From 62-47 sp039808365 (GTDB taxonomy: Bacteria > Pseudomonadota > Alphaproteobacteria > Rhizobiales > Xanthobacteraceae), in NCBI GenBank assembly GCA_039808365.1, contig JBDHSX010000001.1, positions 66,490-130,489 of the forward strand: a stretch of DNA of 64,000 bases. Direction: 5' to 3'. The notes beneath the pieces are model-generated. The model was not told the DNA's origin, did no database searches, and saw only the letters and a program-made list of their open reading frames with translations. The position numbers and the translations under genes are program-made. Shown here piece by piece: positions 44,116-53,641 of this stretch. Position 1 is the first letter of the stretch; each line of letters begins with the position of its first letter.

Positions 44116-46091
44116 CAGAACGCCTGCCCGATGCTGACATAGACCGCCCAGCGGCTGTCGCCGGGGCGCGGGTTGAGCGGCGTCGCGACATCGAGGCGGA
44201 TCGGCCCGACCGGCGTGAGATAGCGCAGGCCGATGCCGGCGCTGTAGCCGACGAAGCTGTTGAAGTTCGGCAGCGAGTCGGTGGAGGCGGTGCCGAAATC
44301 GAAAAACGGCACGATGCCGATGGTCGGCGTGACCTTGATTCGCATTTCGGCGGAACCCTCGATCAGGCTGCGGCCGCCGGTGATCTGGCCGAACATCATC
44401 GGCGAGATCGTATTATAGGCGAAGCCGCGCACCGAACCGCCGCCGCCGGCGAAGAAGCGATGGGCGTTCGGAATGCTGGCCAGCGGCGCGCCGCCGAGCG
44501 AGCCCAGCGCCAGCCGGCCCGCCAGCACGTAATTGGCGTCCTCGTCGATCGCGTAATAGGCCGAGCCGGTGACCCGCGCCTCGTAAAGGTCGATGGTCGA
44601 GCCCATCAGCTTGGAATAGGCGTTGAATGTTCCCGACAGCCGCACGCCGCGGGTGGGATCGAGCAGGTTGTCGGTGGAGTCGTAGCGGCCGCCGGCGGTG
44701 AAGCCGACCAGCGTCGCGTCGACCCGCCCGAGCACGTCTTCCGATCGCGAGCGTTCGACCTGGAGACCGGCCTGCACCGAGGCCATTTCCGAGAAGCGAT
44801 GGACCACGCCGATGGTGCCGCGCGCCGTTTCGTTGGTATAGCCGCCGAGGGTGTTGTTGCCGACACGCTCGCGGAACGCGGTGCCTTCGACCAGCAGGTC
44901 GTTGGGGGTGTTGTACAGGCCCGGCTTGATGAAGGTCGCGGTGAATCGCGCGCCGAAATCCGACGGGTCGAGATCCTTGAAATTCGTGTAGGACGAGGAG
45001 CCGTCGATCCGTTGCAAGAGCGAGGCGGACGCCTCCAGCCGCAGGCGCTCGGCGTTGCCGAACAGATTGCGGTGCTCGTAATAGGCGGAGACGCCGGGAC
45101 CGTCGATGGTCGAATAGCGCGCTGAAAAACCCGCCGCCTGCTTGGGGCGCTCGGTGACGTCGACGAAGATCGGCACGTTGCCGTCGGCGTCGAGCTTGTC
45201 GCCCTCGCGGATGCGGATGCCGCCGATCGCGGGAATCTTGGCGATCGAGGTTTTCATCAGCGCCAGGCGCTCCGGCGAATAGGGCTCGCCCTGGCGCACA
45301 TGGACGTGGGTGGCGATGACGCGCGGATCGGTCTCGCCGCTGTTCGAAATCTCGATACGGCCGATCCCGGCCCTGGGACCGGCTTCGACCCTGAGCCGGA
45401 AATCCATCGCGGCGGCGGCGTGATCCACGGTCGCCTTGACGTCCTTGACCTTCGCCAGCGGATGGCCGTTGCCGCGGAACCAGTCGATCAGCTTCAACTG
45501 GGCCGCGCGCAGGTCGGCGGAGACCGCCGGATCGCCGGGCTTCAGCGCGAAGGCGCGATGCGGCAGCCCCTGCGGCGCCAGTTCGCGCGGATAATCGACG
45601 TCGATGGTGCGAAGCTTGAAAACCGGGCCGAGCTTTGCCGCGATCTTGACGGGCACGACCTTCTGGTTGCGAAAGCCCTCGGCGCGGCGCGCGGCGGCGG
45701 CGAGGCCGGCCTCATCGCGCGCGACCGCGATCCCGTCGACGGTGACATCGATCTCGGCGTTGTAGTATCCGAGCCCCCAAAGGGCATCGAGCATCGGATT
45801 GATGTCGGCTTGCAGGCGGCGCACCAGACCGTCGCCGTCCTGCGGCGGCTCCTGCCGGAGGCGGTAGGTCGCGGAGGCATCGCGCAACGCCTGCTCGGCC
45901 GCGCTGTCGGTCTTGCCGTCCGCCGTCCTGGCCGCGACCTCCAGGCGATAGGATAGCGCGGTGGCGCTGACCGGCGGCGGATCGTCGGAGCCGAGCAGCC
46001 CGAACAGATCGAAAGCTTGCGCCGGCTCGCACAGCAGTCCGCCCGTGGTTCCGATTGTCGCGCAACCGATCCACAGGGCTGTCCGGGCCAC
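44115..46091 (-). CDS. tamA: outer-membrane assembly factor TamA
   Basis: A 658-aa BamA/Omp85-family outer-membrane protein. The signal WIGCATIGTTGGLLCEPAQA precedes POTRA domains (about residues 40-330, including GYYNAEIDVTVDG and FRGNGHPLAKVKDV). A 16-strand barrel follows with the family stretch GGGGSVRGFAYNTI, and the protein ends PRPGDSRWAVYVSIGQAF with a terminal Phe. It works with TamB. The start is GTG 46091. It is the first gene of the pair. Confidence 0.93.
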   Translation of the reverse strand: MARTALWIGCATIGTTGGLLCEPAQAFDLFGLLGSDDPPPVSATALSYRLEVAARTADGKTDSAAEQALRDASATYRLRQEPPQDGDGLVRRLQADINPMLDALWGLGYYNAEIDVTVDGIAVARDEAGLAAAARRAEGFRNQKVVPVKIAAKLGPVFKLRTIDVDYPRELAPQGLPHRAFALKPGDPAVSADLRAAQLKLIDWFRGNGHPLAKVKDVKATVDHAAAAMDFRLRVEAGPRAGIGRIEISNSGETDPRVIATHVHVRQGEPYSPERLALMKTSIAKIPAIGGIRIREGDKLDADGNVPIFVDVTERPKQAAGFSARYSTIDGPGVSAYYEHRNLFGNAERLRLEASASLLQRIDGSSSYTNFKDLDPSDFGARFTATFIKPGLYNTPNDLLVEGTAFRERVGNNTLGGYTNETARGTIGVVHRFSEMASVQAGLQVERSRSEDVLGRVDATLVGFTAGGRYDSTDNLLDPTRGVRLSGTFNAYSKLMGSTIDLYEARVTGSAYYAIDEDANYVLAGRLALGSLGGAPLASIPNAHRFFAGGGGSVRGFAYNTISPMMFGQITGGRSLIEGSAEMRIKVTPTIGIVPFFDFGTASTDSLPNFNSFVGYSAGIGLRYLTPVGPIRLDVATPLNPRPGDSRWAVYVSIGQAF

Positions 46092-46505
46092 GGCGACAAA
46101 AGGTCTTCGTCCTGCCCGTTTCCCCGAGGGAGCCGGGCATCGTGGTGCGGCTTGCTTCCGAATGATTCAGATCCCCAGCTTCCGACCGGTTGGTCCCGCA
46201 ACCGAATTTCGCCCAAAACGCAATCGTTCTGGCTCGGCGCGCCGCTGTCCGTGCATGACGACGGGCACCTCCCCCCGAAAGAATTGATGGATAACATCAT
46301 GGACATTGTGGGGCAAATGCGCCCGGCCGGTGGCTTTTCATGTCGGCCCTCACGCCGCGATCGTGAGGATGGTCACCAAATCATGAATGTCGCGCGGCCG
46401 CCGCCGTTGACGCCGGGCTGGCAACGTCCCGATGCGGCGAGTTCCGATCGAGATCCGGGATTTCGGCGGTGCAGCGGTTTGAAGCGTCGGGCAATCGGTG
46501 TTCGA
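46092..46505. other. intergenic region, 414 bp
   Basis: Lies between the aminotransferase stop and the tamA start on the minus strand. It should hold the tamA promoter, but no clear -35/-10 is recognisable. A 7-bp hairpin sits at 46348-46368. Several open frames here have no ribosome-binding site or protein-like pattern. Confidence 0.5.
46348..46368 (-). terminator. hairpin downstream of the aminotransferase gene
   Basis: CCTCACG-CCGCGAT-CGTGAGG, a perfect 7-bp stem with a 7-nt loop, 138 bp after the aminotransferase stop. It has no U-run. Tentative. Confidence 0.3.
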
Positions 46506-47858
46506 TCAGCCAGCAAATTCCGCGAACACCGCGGCCGTTTCCGTCAGCAGCCGGTCCGCATCCGCCGCCGAGAACACCAGTGGCGGCCGAATCTTCAGGA
46601 CATTGGCGTTTGGCCCGGTCGCCGAGATCAGCACGCGGCGTTCGCGCAAGCTATTCACCACCGTCGCGGCCGCCTGAGGGTCGGGTGACTTGGTGTTGCG
46701 GTCCGTCACCAGTTCGACGCCGATATAGAGACCGGACCCACGAACGTCGCCGATACACACGTAGCGTTGAGCGAGGTCGGCAAAGCCGTCGCGAATGATC
46801 TTTCCGACGCGCGCGGCATTCTCCATCAGTTTTTCGTCCTGAATGACGTTAAGGGTTGCCTGCGCGGCGGCGATGGCGACGCTGTTGCCGCCGAACGTGT
46901 TGAAATAGCGTGTGTCGCGGCCAAAGCGTTCGACGGCCTCGGGCGTCAGCACCGTCGCGGCGACGGGAAATCCGTTGCCCATCGGCTTGCCCATCGTCAC
47001 GATGTCAGGCGTCACGCCATGCCGCTGATAGCCCCACAGCCTGTCGCCGGTGCGTCCGAATCCCGACTGGACCTCGTCGGCGATGAACAGCCCGCCGGCC
47101 TCGCGCACGACCTTGGCGACCGGCGCAAGAACGTCCGAGGGGTGCGTGAAGATGCCATCGGAGGAGAACGCCGAATCGCAGATAAAGGCCGCCAGACCCT
47201 CGCCGTGTCGTTGCAGGTTCCTGATTTGCGCGCTGACTTGCGCCGCCATCCATTCGCCCATTTGCGCGGAGGGAACGCGATAGGAATCCGGCGCCGGCAC
47301 CCGGCGCACCCAGGTGCCGAGCGGGGAGAATTCACCCAGTGACGGCGAGAAGCTCGACGTCAGTTCGGAATTGCCGTGGTAGGCCTCCTCGGTGATGATG
47401 ATGCCGCGATGCCCGGAACAATGCTTGGCGATCCGCAGCGCCAGATCGTTGGCTTCCGAGCCGGTGCATGTGAACATGACGTGTTGCAGCGGCGCGCCGA
47501 GCGTCGCCAGCAGCGCCTCCGCGTAGTTCAGAATACCTTCCTGAATGTAGCGCGTATGGGTGCACAATGTCTGCATCTGCGCCGAGACCGCCTCGACCAC
47601 CCGTGGGTGACAATGCCCCACCGAGACGACGTTGTTATAGGCGTCGAGATATTCGTGGCCCGCGCTGTCGTAGAGCCGGGTTCCCTGGCCGCGCGCAACT
47701 TCGACCGGATTGCTGTAGAACAGCCGGTAGGCCGGGCCCAGCAACCGGGTCCGTCGTTCGACCAGCTTGCGCGTGTGGTCATCCAGGTTGTTTGCCGCCG
47801 CCGGATTGAACGAGTTCACCATCTTGCCGCGCGAGGGGGAAGCTGTGTTCGACGTCAC
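46506..47858 (-). CDS. class III aminotransferase-family protein, phospho-lyase-like
   Basis: A 450-aa PLP enzyme. GSEANDLALRIAKH, ADEVQSGFGRTG and the PLP lysine in TMGKPMGNGFP identify class III. The N-terminal RRTRLLGPAYRLFYSNPVEV, NNVVSVGHCHPRVV and the EEAYHGN segment resemble human AGXT2L1/AGXT2L2, which are ammonia-releasing phospho-lyases for phosphoethanolamine and 5-phosphohydroxylysine. The adjoining kinase gene supports that reading. GTG 47858 is chosen because GCAGGAG stands seven bases upstream; an in-frame GTG at 47876 precedes that site. An ordinary omega-transaminase cannot be excluded. Confidence 0.88.
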   Translation of the reverse strand: MTSNTASPSRGKMVNSFNPAAANNLDDHTRKLVERRTRLLGPAYRLFYSNPVEVARGQGTRLYDSAGHEYLDAYNNVVSVGHCHPRVVEAVSAQMQTLCTHTRYIQEGILNYAEALLATLGAPLQHVMFTCTGSEANDLALRIAKHCSGHRGIIITEEAYHGNSELTSSFSPSLGEFSPLGTWVRRVPAPDSYRVPSAQMGEWMAAQVSAQIRNLQRHGEGLAAFICDSAFSSDGIFTHPSDVLAPVAKVVREAGGLFIADEVQSGFGRTGDRLWGYQRHGVTPDIVTMGKPMGNGFPVAATVLTPEAVERFGRDTRYFNTFGGNSVAIAAAQATLNVIQDEKLMENAARVGKIIRDGFADLAQRYVCIGDVRGSGLYIGVELVTDRNTKSPDPQAAATVVNSLRERRVLISATGPNANVLKIRPPLVFSAADADRLLTETAAVFAEFAG

Positions 47859-47882
47859 GTTGATCTCCTGCTGCACGGCATG

Positions 47883-48965
47883 TCATGCCGAAAGGGAACG
47901 GCTTGCCGGGGCGGCAAAGCCGATAAGCGTATCGGATACCTGCTCGACCGAACGCTGCATGAACCATGCGAGTTGCGCCCAGCCCTGCGCGGTGTTGCGC
48001 AGCAGGTAGGGTGATTTCTCCGGCAGCAGCCGGGCCCGCCAGATCGACAGCAACGCGCGGGTGATTGCGCGCGCCATTACCAGATGAGGGATCAACCGCA
48101 ATTCTTCGTCGGTCAGGTCGGCGACGCGCAGATAACCGCGCAACAGGTCGCGCGCGTCGGCGAACAGGTCGTCGGCGGGCTGCGACGGTAGCTGGTTCAG
48201 CAGCGCGGTCGAAACGTCGATGGCGATCAAGGTGCGGACGGCGTCGCCGAAGTCGATGATCCCGGTGATGAAGTCGGCATGGGCGCGGTCGACGACGATG
48301 TTGGATTTGCTGAAATCATTGTGCACGACCTGGGTGCGGCAATCATCGAGACGCGACGAAAGCGTCGCGAAACGGTCCAGCCCGCGCGCCAGCATGGCGC
48401 GATGGTCGCGATCGTCGATGCTGTCAAGCAGGTCGCCGAGTTGCAGCAGGTGCTTGACGTCCCATGCCAGCACACGCCCGTCGGCCGGGTGGCTAAAATC
48501 GGCCAATGCCAGCCGGAGCCGGCCGAGGGTTTCGCCGATCCGCTCGCGCTCCGCCGGCGTCGAGACGAATTCGCTGAGCGGCGTGCCTTCGAGATAGGAC
48601 AACAGCCGCACTTGGCGGGACTGCCCGGCATGATCTTGACAGGTGAATTGCTCATTGCCGCGATTGTCGGCGATGACCCGTGGCACCGGCAGGCCGGGAT
48701 CACGCGCCGCAACATGCTGGAGCACCCCGAGCTGGCAGGAAATCCCGACGGCATCTTCGAACGGGTTGGCGACCTTCAGGATGAAGCGCTGTCCGGCCTC
48801 GTTGGCGATCCGGAAGGTGTCGTCCTTCTCGGTTGCAAGCCGGTCGATCCGCCCGCTCAGGCCGTAATGTCGCCGCGCCAGTTCGAGCGCCTCGGCGTCC
48901 GGCATCGGCACGTAGCTCGCCCCGAGGCCGCCCTGGCTGACGACTGAATCTCCCGGCAACATCAT
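47883..48965 (-). CDS. phosphotransferase family protein, hydroxylysine kinase-like
   Basis: A 360-aa APH/choline-kinase-fold enzyme. The catalytic loop is VVHNDFSKSNIVVD and the Mg-binding motif is GIIDFGDAVRT, the latter typical of hydroxylysine-kinase (AGPHD1/HYKK) relatives. An ATP-binding Lys is likely in RFILKVANP. It is expected to phosphorylate the hydroxyl of a small amino alcohol or hydroxy amino acid. It directly precedes the phospho-lyase-like gene, which would then remove phosphate and ammonia. ATG 48965 has AAGGAG upstream. It is divergent from a GntR regulator. Confidence 0.87.
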   Translation of the reverse strand: MMLPGDSVVSQGGLGASYVPMPDAEALELARRHYGLSGRIDRLATEKDDTFRIANEAGQRFILKVANPFEDAVGISCQLGVLQHVAARDPGLPVPRVIADNRGNEQFTCQDHAGQSRQVRLLSYLEGTPLSEFVSTPAERERIGETLGRLRLALADFSHPADGRVLAWDVKHLLQLGDLLDSIDDRDHRAMLARGLDRFATLSSRLDDCRTQVVHNDFSKSNIVVDRAHADFITGIIDFGDAVRTLIAIDVSTALLNQLPSQPADDLFADARDLLRGYLRVADLTDEELRLIPHLVMARAITRALLSIWRARLLPEKSPYLLRNTAQGWAQLAWFMQRSVEQVSDTLIGFAAPASRSLSA

Positions 48966-49054
48966 AGCGGCTCGCGCTCCTTGGGAAGCCCCGGTTCCAT
49001 GATCTGCCCGTCATTTCCGACCGGGCCGGCGGCGGCATGACATGACACGGACCC

Positions 49055-49065
49055 TTATGCCATAA
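49055..49065. promoter_or_regulatory. palindrome in the kinase/GntR divergent region
   Basis: TTATG-C-CATAA, a perfect 11-bp palindrome between the phosphotransferase (-) and the GntR regulator (+). Size and position are usual for a GntR/FCD operator; binding is inferred. Confidence 0.4.
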
Positions 49066-49150
49066 TTGACGGTTGGCGACAATCAGCAATAATGCGGCAA
49101 AGACGCCGGCGCGCCGGCGCGAACCGGCAAATGCCTCGGAGGACTTCGAC

Positions 49151-49930
49151 ATGGCATCGCTCAGCATCCCGCGGCTTGTCAAAACCCCGATCGAGACGCA
49201 GGCCGCGGCTGCGTTGCGCGCCTCGATCGTCGCGGGCGCCATTCCCGCCGGGCAGCGCGTCACCGAGATCGACATTGCCGGGCAGATGGGATTGTCGCGC
49301 GCCACCGTGCGCGCCGCGCTACACCAGCTTGCACGGGAAGGGCTGCTGACGCTGGTGCCCTATACCGGCTGGACGGTGATGTCGCTGAGCGCGCAGGACG
49401 CCTGGGAGCTCTATACCTTGCGGTCGGCGGTCGAGCGGCTGGCGGCGCAACTGGCCGCCGCCGCCATCAAGGAAGCGGGGAAAGCCGATCGTCTTCGCGA
49501 GGCTGATGAGCGGTTGGTCGGCGCGTGCCGGCGCGGTCATGCGGGCCGCATCGCCGAAGCCGATTTCGGCCTGCATCAAACCATCATTGCGCTCGCCGGT
49601 CATCGGCGTCTGGCCGAGCAATACGCGCTGCTCGAACCGCAAATTCGCATCTACATCCGTTCCAGCGACGCGTTGCTGCCGAACCCGGAGATGGTGATCG
49701 CCCAGCACAAACCGATCGTGGCCGCGATCCTCGCCGGCGATGCCGAGCAGGCCGGCGCGCTGTCGGAGCAACATAACCTCACCGAGGGACGCCGGCTGGC
49801 GGATCACCTGCGGGCGCTCGAACGTCCCGCGCCCGATGTGCGACCGGAGACCGCGCCGCCGCAACGGTCGCGTGGCGCGAACAAGACGGCCGAGGCGCGG
49901 CGTTCGGATGGCCGCCGCGCGAGGGCTTGA
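49151..49930 (+). CDS. GntR-family regulator with FCD domain
   Basis: A 259-aa regulator. The winged helix is at residues about 10-75 (ALRASIVAGAIPAGQRVTEI, DIAGQMGLSRATVRAALHQL, GLLTLVPYTGWTV). The FCD ligand domain follows (AWELYTLRSAVERLAAQLAA, then metal/ligand histidines as in DFGLHQTIIALAGH and AQHKPIVAAI). ATG 49151 has GGAGG eight bases upstream. It probably controls the divergent kinase/aminotransferase genes. The C-terminal 30 residues are basic and low-complexity. Confidence 0.9.
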   Translation: MASLSIPRLVKTPIETQAAAALRASIVAGAIPAGQRVTEIDIAGQMGLSRATVRAALHQLAREGLLTLVPYTGWTVMSLSAQDAWELYTLRSAVERLAAQLAAAAIKEAGKADRLREADERLVGACRRGHAGRIAEADFGLHQTIIALAGHRRLAEQYALLEPQIRIYIRSSDALLPNPEMVIAQHKPIVAAILAGDAEQAGALSEQHNLTEGRRLADHLRALERPAPDVRPETAPPQRSRGANKTAEARRSDGRRARA

Positions 49931-49935
49931 GGGCC

Positions 49936-50910
49936 TCAGGGCTGTTGCGGCGCGTCGGCGGCGCGATTTGTGAGGTAGAGTCCGAGGAGGATCAGCGCGA
50001 ATCCGATCAGGTGAAACCAGGCGATTCGCTCGCCGAGAAACAGTGCGGCCAGCACCGTGGAAGTTATCGGTGACAGATACAGGAACGGCCCTGCGCGCGC
50101 GGCGCCGAGACGTGTCGCTCCAAAGATCCACAACAGGTTCGCAATCAGGGTTGGCCCCAGCGCCAGATACAGCATCGCGATGACGGTGTTGGGCGCGGCT
50201 TCGCCGCTGAGGAACGGATCGCTCCCGCCGGTCACGAGGAAATGCAGATAGAACGGCATCATGACCCCGAGGACGCCCGACCATGCCGCAATCGTCGTCA
50301 GACTGAGCACCGAAATGTTGAGGGCGCGGAATTTCAGCGCCACCGTGAACCCCGCGAACAGGATCGCGGCGATCAGCGACCAGACGTTGCCAAGCTGAAA
50401 TTGCAAACCGAATACATGATCGAGCGTGCCCTTGAAGAGGATGAGGCAGGTTCCGGCCAGTGCGATGACAACGCCGACATTGCGCAGCCACACCGAGCGG
50501 GCCATGCCGAGAGCATAGGACAGGAACACGACCCATACCGGCGTGGTGGAGTTGAGCAGGCCGACCTCCAGCGCCGTGCTGTGATAAGCGCCCGCCAGCA
50601 GGAAGATCGAGAACAGGCCGATGCCGATCGCGCCGAGACATATGAGGAAGATCAGGTTGGCGCGAATGTTGGGCCAATCCCTCCGCAGCGTCGGCCACAC
50701 GAATGGGGTCAGCAGGAGCAGCGACAGCATCCAGCGCCACAACACCACCGAAGGCAGTGGAATGTCGGTATGTATGGCTCGGGCGACAACGTGGTTGCTG
50801 CCCCACAGCATCGCGGTGGCGACCAGCGCCAAGACCGCCGTGGCCGTGCCGGCGGATCGCGGTGGTGAAGCGGCGGCGATACGCGGACTGTTTTCATCGG
50901 TGCCGGCCAT
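49936..50910 (-). CDS. EamA-family (DMT) transporter
   Basis: A 324-aa inner-membrane protein with about ten hydrophobic helices in two EamA repeats. The first begins ATAMLWGSNHVVARAI and the second SLIAAILFAGFTVALKF. The end reads RIAWFHLIGFALILLGLYL. DMT proteins export or import metabolites such as amino acids. The gene converges on the GntR gene with a 5-bp gap and may belong with the ABC operon upstream of it (46 bp away). The substrate is unknown. Confidence 0.88.
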   Translation of the reverse strand: MAGTDENSPRIAAASPPRSAGTATAVLALVATAMLWGSNHVVARAIHTDIPLPSVVLWRWMLSLLLLTPFVWPTLRRDWPNIRANLIFLICLGAIGIGLFSIFLLAGAYHSTALEVGLLNSTTPVWVVFLSYALGMARSVWLRNVGVVIALAGTCLILFKGTLDHVFGLQFQLGNVWSLIAAILFAGFTVALKFRALNISVLSLTTIAAWSGVLGVMMPFYLHFLVTGGSDPFLSGEAAPNTVIAMLYLALGPTLIANLLWIFGATRLGAARAGPFLYLSPITSTVLAALFLGERIAWFHLIGFALILLGLYLTNRAADAPQQP

Positions 50911-50955
50911 CGTGATACTCGAACTTCGGGCGACCTGCGGATGGCCGGGTGAGCG

Positions 50956-51744
50956 TCAGGGCGCCGCGGCGTGGCCGGTGCGTTGTGAGACATGCCAGGG
51001 CAGCGCCAGTCGCTCCATGAACTCGATGATGTAGAACAGGACGGTGCCCAATAGGCCGAGCAGGATCAGGCAGACGAACACCCGCGGCGTATCGAACTGG
51101 CCTTGCGCGGTCAGAATGGCGAAGCCGAGCCCGTCCGAGCCGGCGACGAACTCGCCGACGATGGTGCCGACCAGCGCGAACGAGATCGCCACTTTCAGGC
51201 CCGCGAAGATACTGGGCAACGCGTTGGGAAGCCGAATCTTGCGCAGGATGGCGAAGGACGAGGCGCGGCTGGCGCGCGCGAGGTTGATCATGTCGGGATC
51301 GACCGAGCGCAACCCCAGCACCGCATCGATGATGATCGAGAAGATCGCCAGCATCAGCGCGATGGCGATCTTCGGTTCGATTCCGGTGCCCATCCACAAA
51401 ACGAACAGCGGCGCCAAAGCCACTTTCGGCACGCTGTTGAGCGCCACCAGCAAGGTATAGACGGTTCGTTCCAGGAATTTCGAATGGACGATGCCGACGG
51501 CGAGGGTGAGGCCGATCGCCACCGCGAGCGCGAAGCCGGCGACCGTCGTGGAGAGCGTCGAAAGCGATTGCTGGAGGAAGTAGCCCGGCGAAAGCAGAAA
51601 TTCGCGCCAGATCAGGCTCGGCGCCGGAAGGATGATCGGTGGCGGGCGCAACACGAACACCGCCGCTTCCCATAGCAGCAGCGCGCCGACCAGCACCATG
51701 AGAACCATGCCGCTTTCATGCAGCGACTGGAATTTGCGCATCAT
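50956..51744 (-). CDS. ABC transporter permease, SsuC/TauC type
   Basis: A 262-aa inner-membrane permease with BPD_transp_1 fold. GFALAVAIGLTLAVGIVHSK and the coupling loop around RASRASSFAILRKIRLPNALP (read as two parts) are visible, with six helices. ATG 51744 lies 3 bp after the ATPase stop. It serves in the importer with the ATPase and binding protein. Confidence 0.91.
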   Translation of the reverse strand: MMRKFQSLHESGMVLMVLVGALLLWEAAVFVLRPPPIILPAPSLIWREFLLSPGYFLQQSLSTLSTTVAGFALAVAIGLTLAVGIVHSKFLERTVYTLLVALNSVPKVALAPLFVLWMGTGIEPKIAIALMLAIFSIIIDAVLGLRSVDPDMINLARASRASSFAILRKIRLPNALPSIFAGLKVAISFALVGTIVGEFVAGSDGLGFAILTAQGQFDTPRVFVCLILLGLLGTVLFYIIEFMERLALPWHVSQRTGHAAAP

Positions 51745-51747
51745 GGG

Positions 51748-52578
51748 TTAACCGTCCTTCAGCAGGCCGAGACTGGTGAAGAGTTGCCGGATGTGCCCCA
51801 CATAATGGGCGAATTCGGCCGTCTCGCGGATCGCGAGGTGTCGTGGCCGCGGCAGGTCGATATCGATCACCTCGATGATCCGGCCGGGATTGCGGTCCAT
51901 CATCACCACGCGATCGGACAGGAAGATGGCTTCGGCGATGCCATGGGTGACGAACGCCACGGTCTTGCGCGTGTCTTGCCAGATACGCGCCAGTTCCAGA
52001 TTGAGATCATCGCGGGTCATGGCGTCCAGCGCGCCGAACGGCTCGTCCATCAGCAGAAGTTCGGGGTCGCACAACAAAGCGCGGCAGATCGCGGCGCGCT
52101 GCCGCATTCCGCCGGACAATTCCCACGGATGGCGATCTTCGTATCCCTTCAGACCGAAGCGCCACAGGAGCTGCAATGCGCGGTCGCGCATCGATGCCGT
52201 GGGGATGTGCGCGAACTCCGCCGTGATCAACACGTTGTCGAGCACCGTCCGCCAGTCCAGCAGGACATCGCGCTGGAACACCATGCCGAGGCGGTCCGGT
52301 GGTCCATTCAAGGGCTTGCCCTGGATCTGGATCTGTCCCGACGTCGGCTTTTCGAGCCCTGCGATGCACTTGAGCAGGGTCGACTTGCCGCAGCCGCTGG
52401 GGCCGAGAATCGAAATGAACTCGCTCTCGCGAATATCAAGCTCGATTCCTTCGAGCGCGTGGACGGCGCCTTTCAGCGACCCGTATGACTTTCCAACTTG
52501 GCGGATTGCCACGTAGGCGGGCTTCGCGACCGGGTGAGGGGGCCGGCCTGGCCCCGCAGCCATCCCGTTCGTTGTCAT
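51748..52578 (-). CDS. ABC transporter ATP-binding protein, SsuB/TauB type
   Basis: A 276-aa ATPase with Walker A GPSGCGKSTLLKCIAGLEKP, signature LSGGMRQRAAICRAL, Walker B LLLMDEPFGALD and an H-loop in FVTHGIAEAIF. ATG 52578 is 16 bp after the binding-protein stop. The type is used for nitrate, sulfonate, taurine and thiamine-precursor import. Confidence 0.93.
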   Translation of the reverse strand: MTTNGMAAGPGRPPHPVAKPAYVAIRQVGKSYGSLKGAVHALEGIELDIRESEFISILGPSGCGKSTLLKCIAGLEKPTSGQIQIQGKPLNGPPDRLGMVFQRDVLLDWRTVLDNVLITAEFAHIPTASMRDRALQLLWRFGLKGYEDRHPWELSGGMRQRAAICRALLCDPELLLMDEPFGALDAMTRDDLNLELARIWQDTRKTVAFVTHGIAEAIFLSDRVVMMDRNPGRIIEVIDIDLPRPRHLAIRETAEFAHYVGHIRQLFTSLGLLKDG

Positions 52579-52594
52579 CGTGTCGTCCGCCGCG

Positions 52595-53605
52595 TCAATT
52601 GATGAAAACATTGGTGTAGTAGTCCGAGGCCTTCCAACCCGGTTGGATCACCTTCGCCTTCTCCATCACCTTCAGCGCCTTGTTCCAATCCTCCTCGGCT
52701 TGCCAGCCGATCGGCTTGCCCTTGGTGGCCGGGGTGTCGAAGAACTTGATGGTCAGCTTGATCTGCTCGATCAACACGTTGCGATCCAGCTTGGCGCCGG
52801 GCCGCTGATGAATCATGGCATCCGCGCCCTCGGCCTCGTGGCCGTCGCGCAGATAAGCCCAGGCCTTTTGCTGAATGTTCACCAGTTTCTTCAGGGCATC
52901 CTTGCGGGCCTCCAGCGTATCGTCGCGAACGATCAGCCCGTAACTCGGAAAGAACACCCCGGCATCCTCGGCGAGCACCGACTTGGAGGGGCGCGATGCC
53001 TCGGCGACCGGCAGGGCCGACGGATCGGTGGACATCAGGCCGTCGGCGCGCTTCGCCGTGTAAGTGCCCCATAGCGCGGCCGGATCGACGAACAGGATGT
53101 TCGCGGTCTTGCGGTCGAGCCCGCCCTGCGCCAGCCAATAGTCGATGAAGGGGGCCCAGGGGCTGGCGGCGAAGACGACGAGGGTCTTGCCCTTGAAGTC
53201 TTCAACCTTCTTGATCGGAGAGTCGCGATCGACCAGCACCGAGAGGTCGGTGCGCCGTCCCCATCCGGCGATGCTGGTGACCGTCGCGCCGTTGGCGCGC
53301 GCCTGCGGCAGCAACCCGAGCTGAACCTGTCCGACGTCGACCTGCTTGGCGTTGACAAGCTGCAAGGTGTTGCCGGAGCCCCGGCCGTCCTGAATGTCGA
53401 CGTCGAGGCCGGCTTCCTTGAACCAGCCCTTGTCCTGCGCCAGATGCAGCGCGGCCTGAACGCCCCAGGGCGAGAAATCTAGGCGAACCGACAGTTTTTC
53501 CTGCTGGGCGTGCGCCGGAGCGGAAAGCCATGCGCTTCCCAGAAGCGCCAATGCCAGCAACAAGCCGCGTCCCGGCCCGGTTCGATATGCACGACCTGCG
53601 AACAT
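52595..53605 (-). CDS. ABC transporter substrate-binding protein, NMT1/SsuA type
   Basis: A 336-aa periplasmic protein. The signal GLLLALALLGSAWLSAPAHA is followed by KLSVRLDFSPWGVQAALHLA, typical of NMT1/THI5-like binding proteins, with GRGSGNTLQLVNAKQVDVGQ and a hinge. ATG 53605 has AGGAAGGA. It is the first gene of the importer operon, divergent from hydantoinase genes, so the ligand is likely a cyclic amide or a related nitrogen compound. Confidence 0.91.
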   Translation of the reverse strand: MFAGRAYRTGPGRGLLLALALLGSAWLSAPAHAQQEKLSVRLDFSPWGVQAALHLAQDKGWFKEAGLDVDIQDGRGSGNTLQLVNAKQVDVGQVQLGLLPQARANGATVTSIAGWGRRTDLSVLVDRDSPIKKVEDFKGKTLVVFAASPWAPFIDYWLAQGGLDRKTANILFVDPAALWGTYTAKRADGLMSTDPSALPVAEASRPSKSVLAEDAGVFFPSYGLIVRDDTLEARKDALKKLVNIQQKAWAYLRDGHEAEGADAMIHQRPGAKLDRNVLIEQIKLTIKFFDTPATKGKPIGWQAEEDWNKALKVMEKAKVIQPGWKASDYYTNVFIN

Positions 53606-53641
53606 TCCTTCCTCCCCTGGTTTCTCGTTTGATAGACTATA

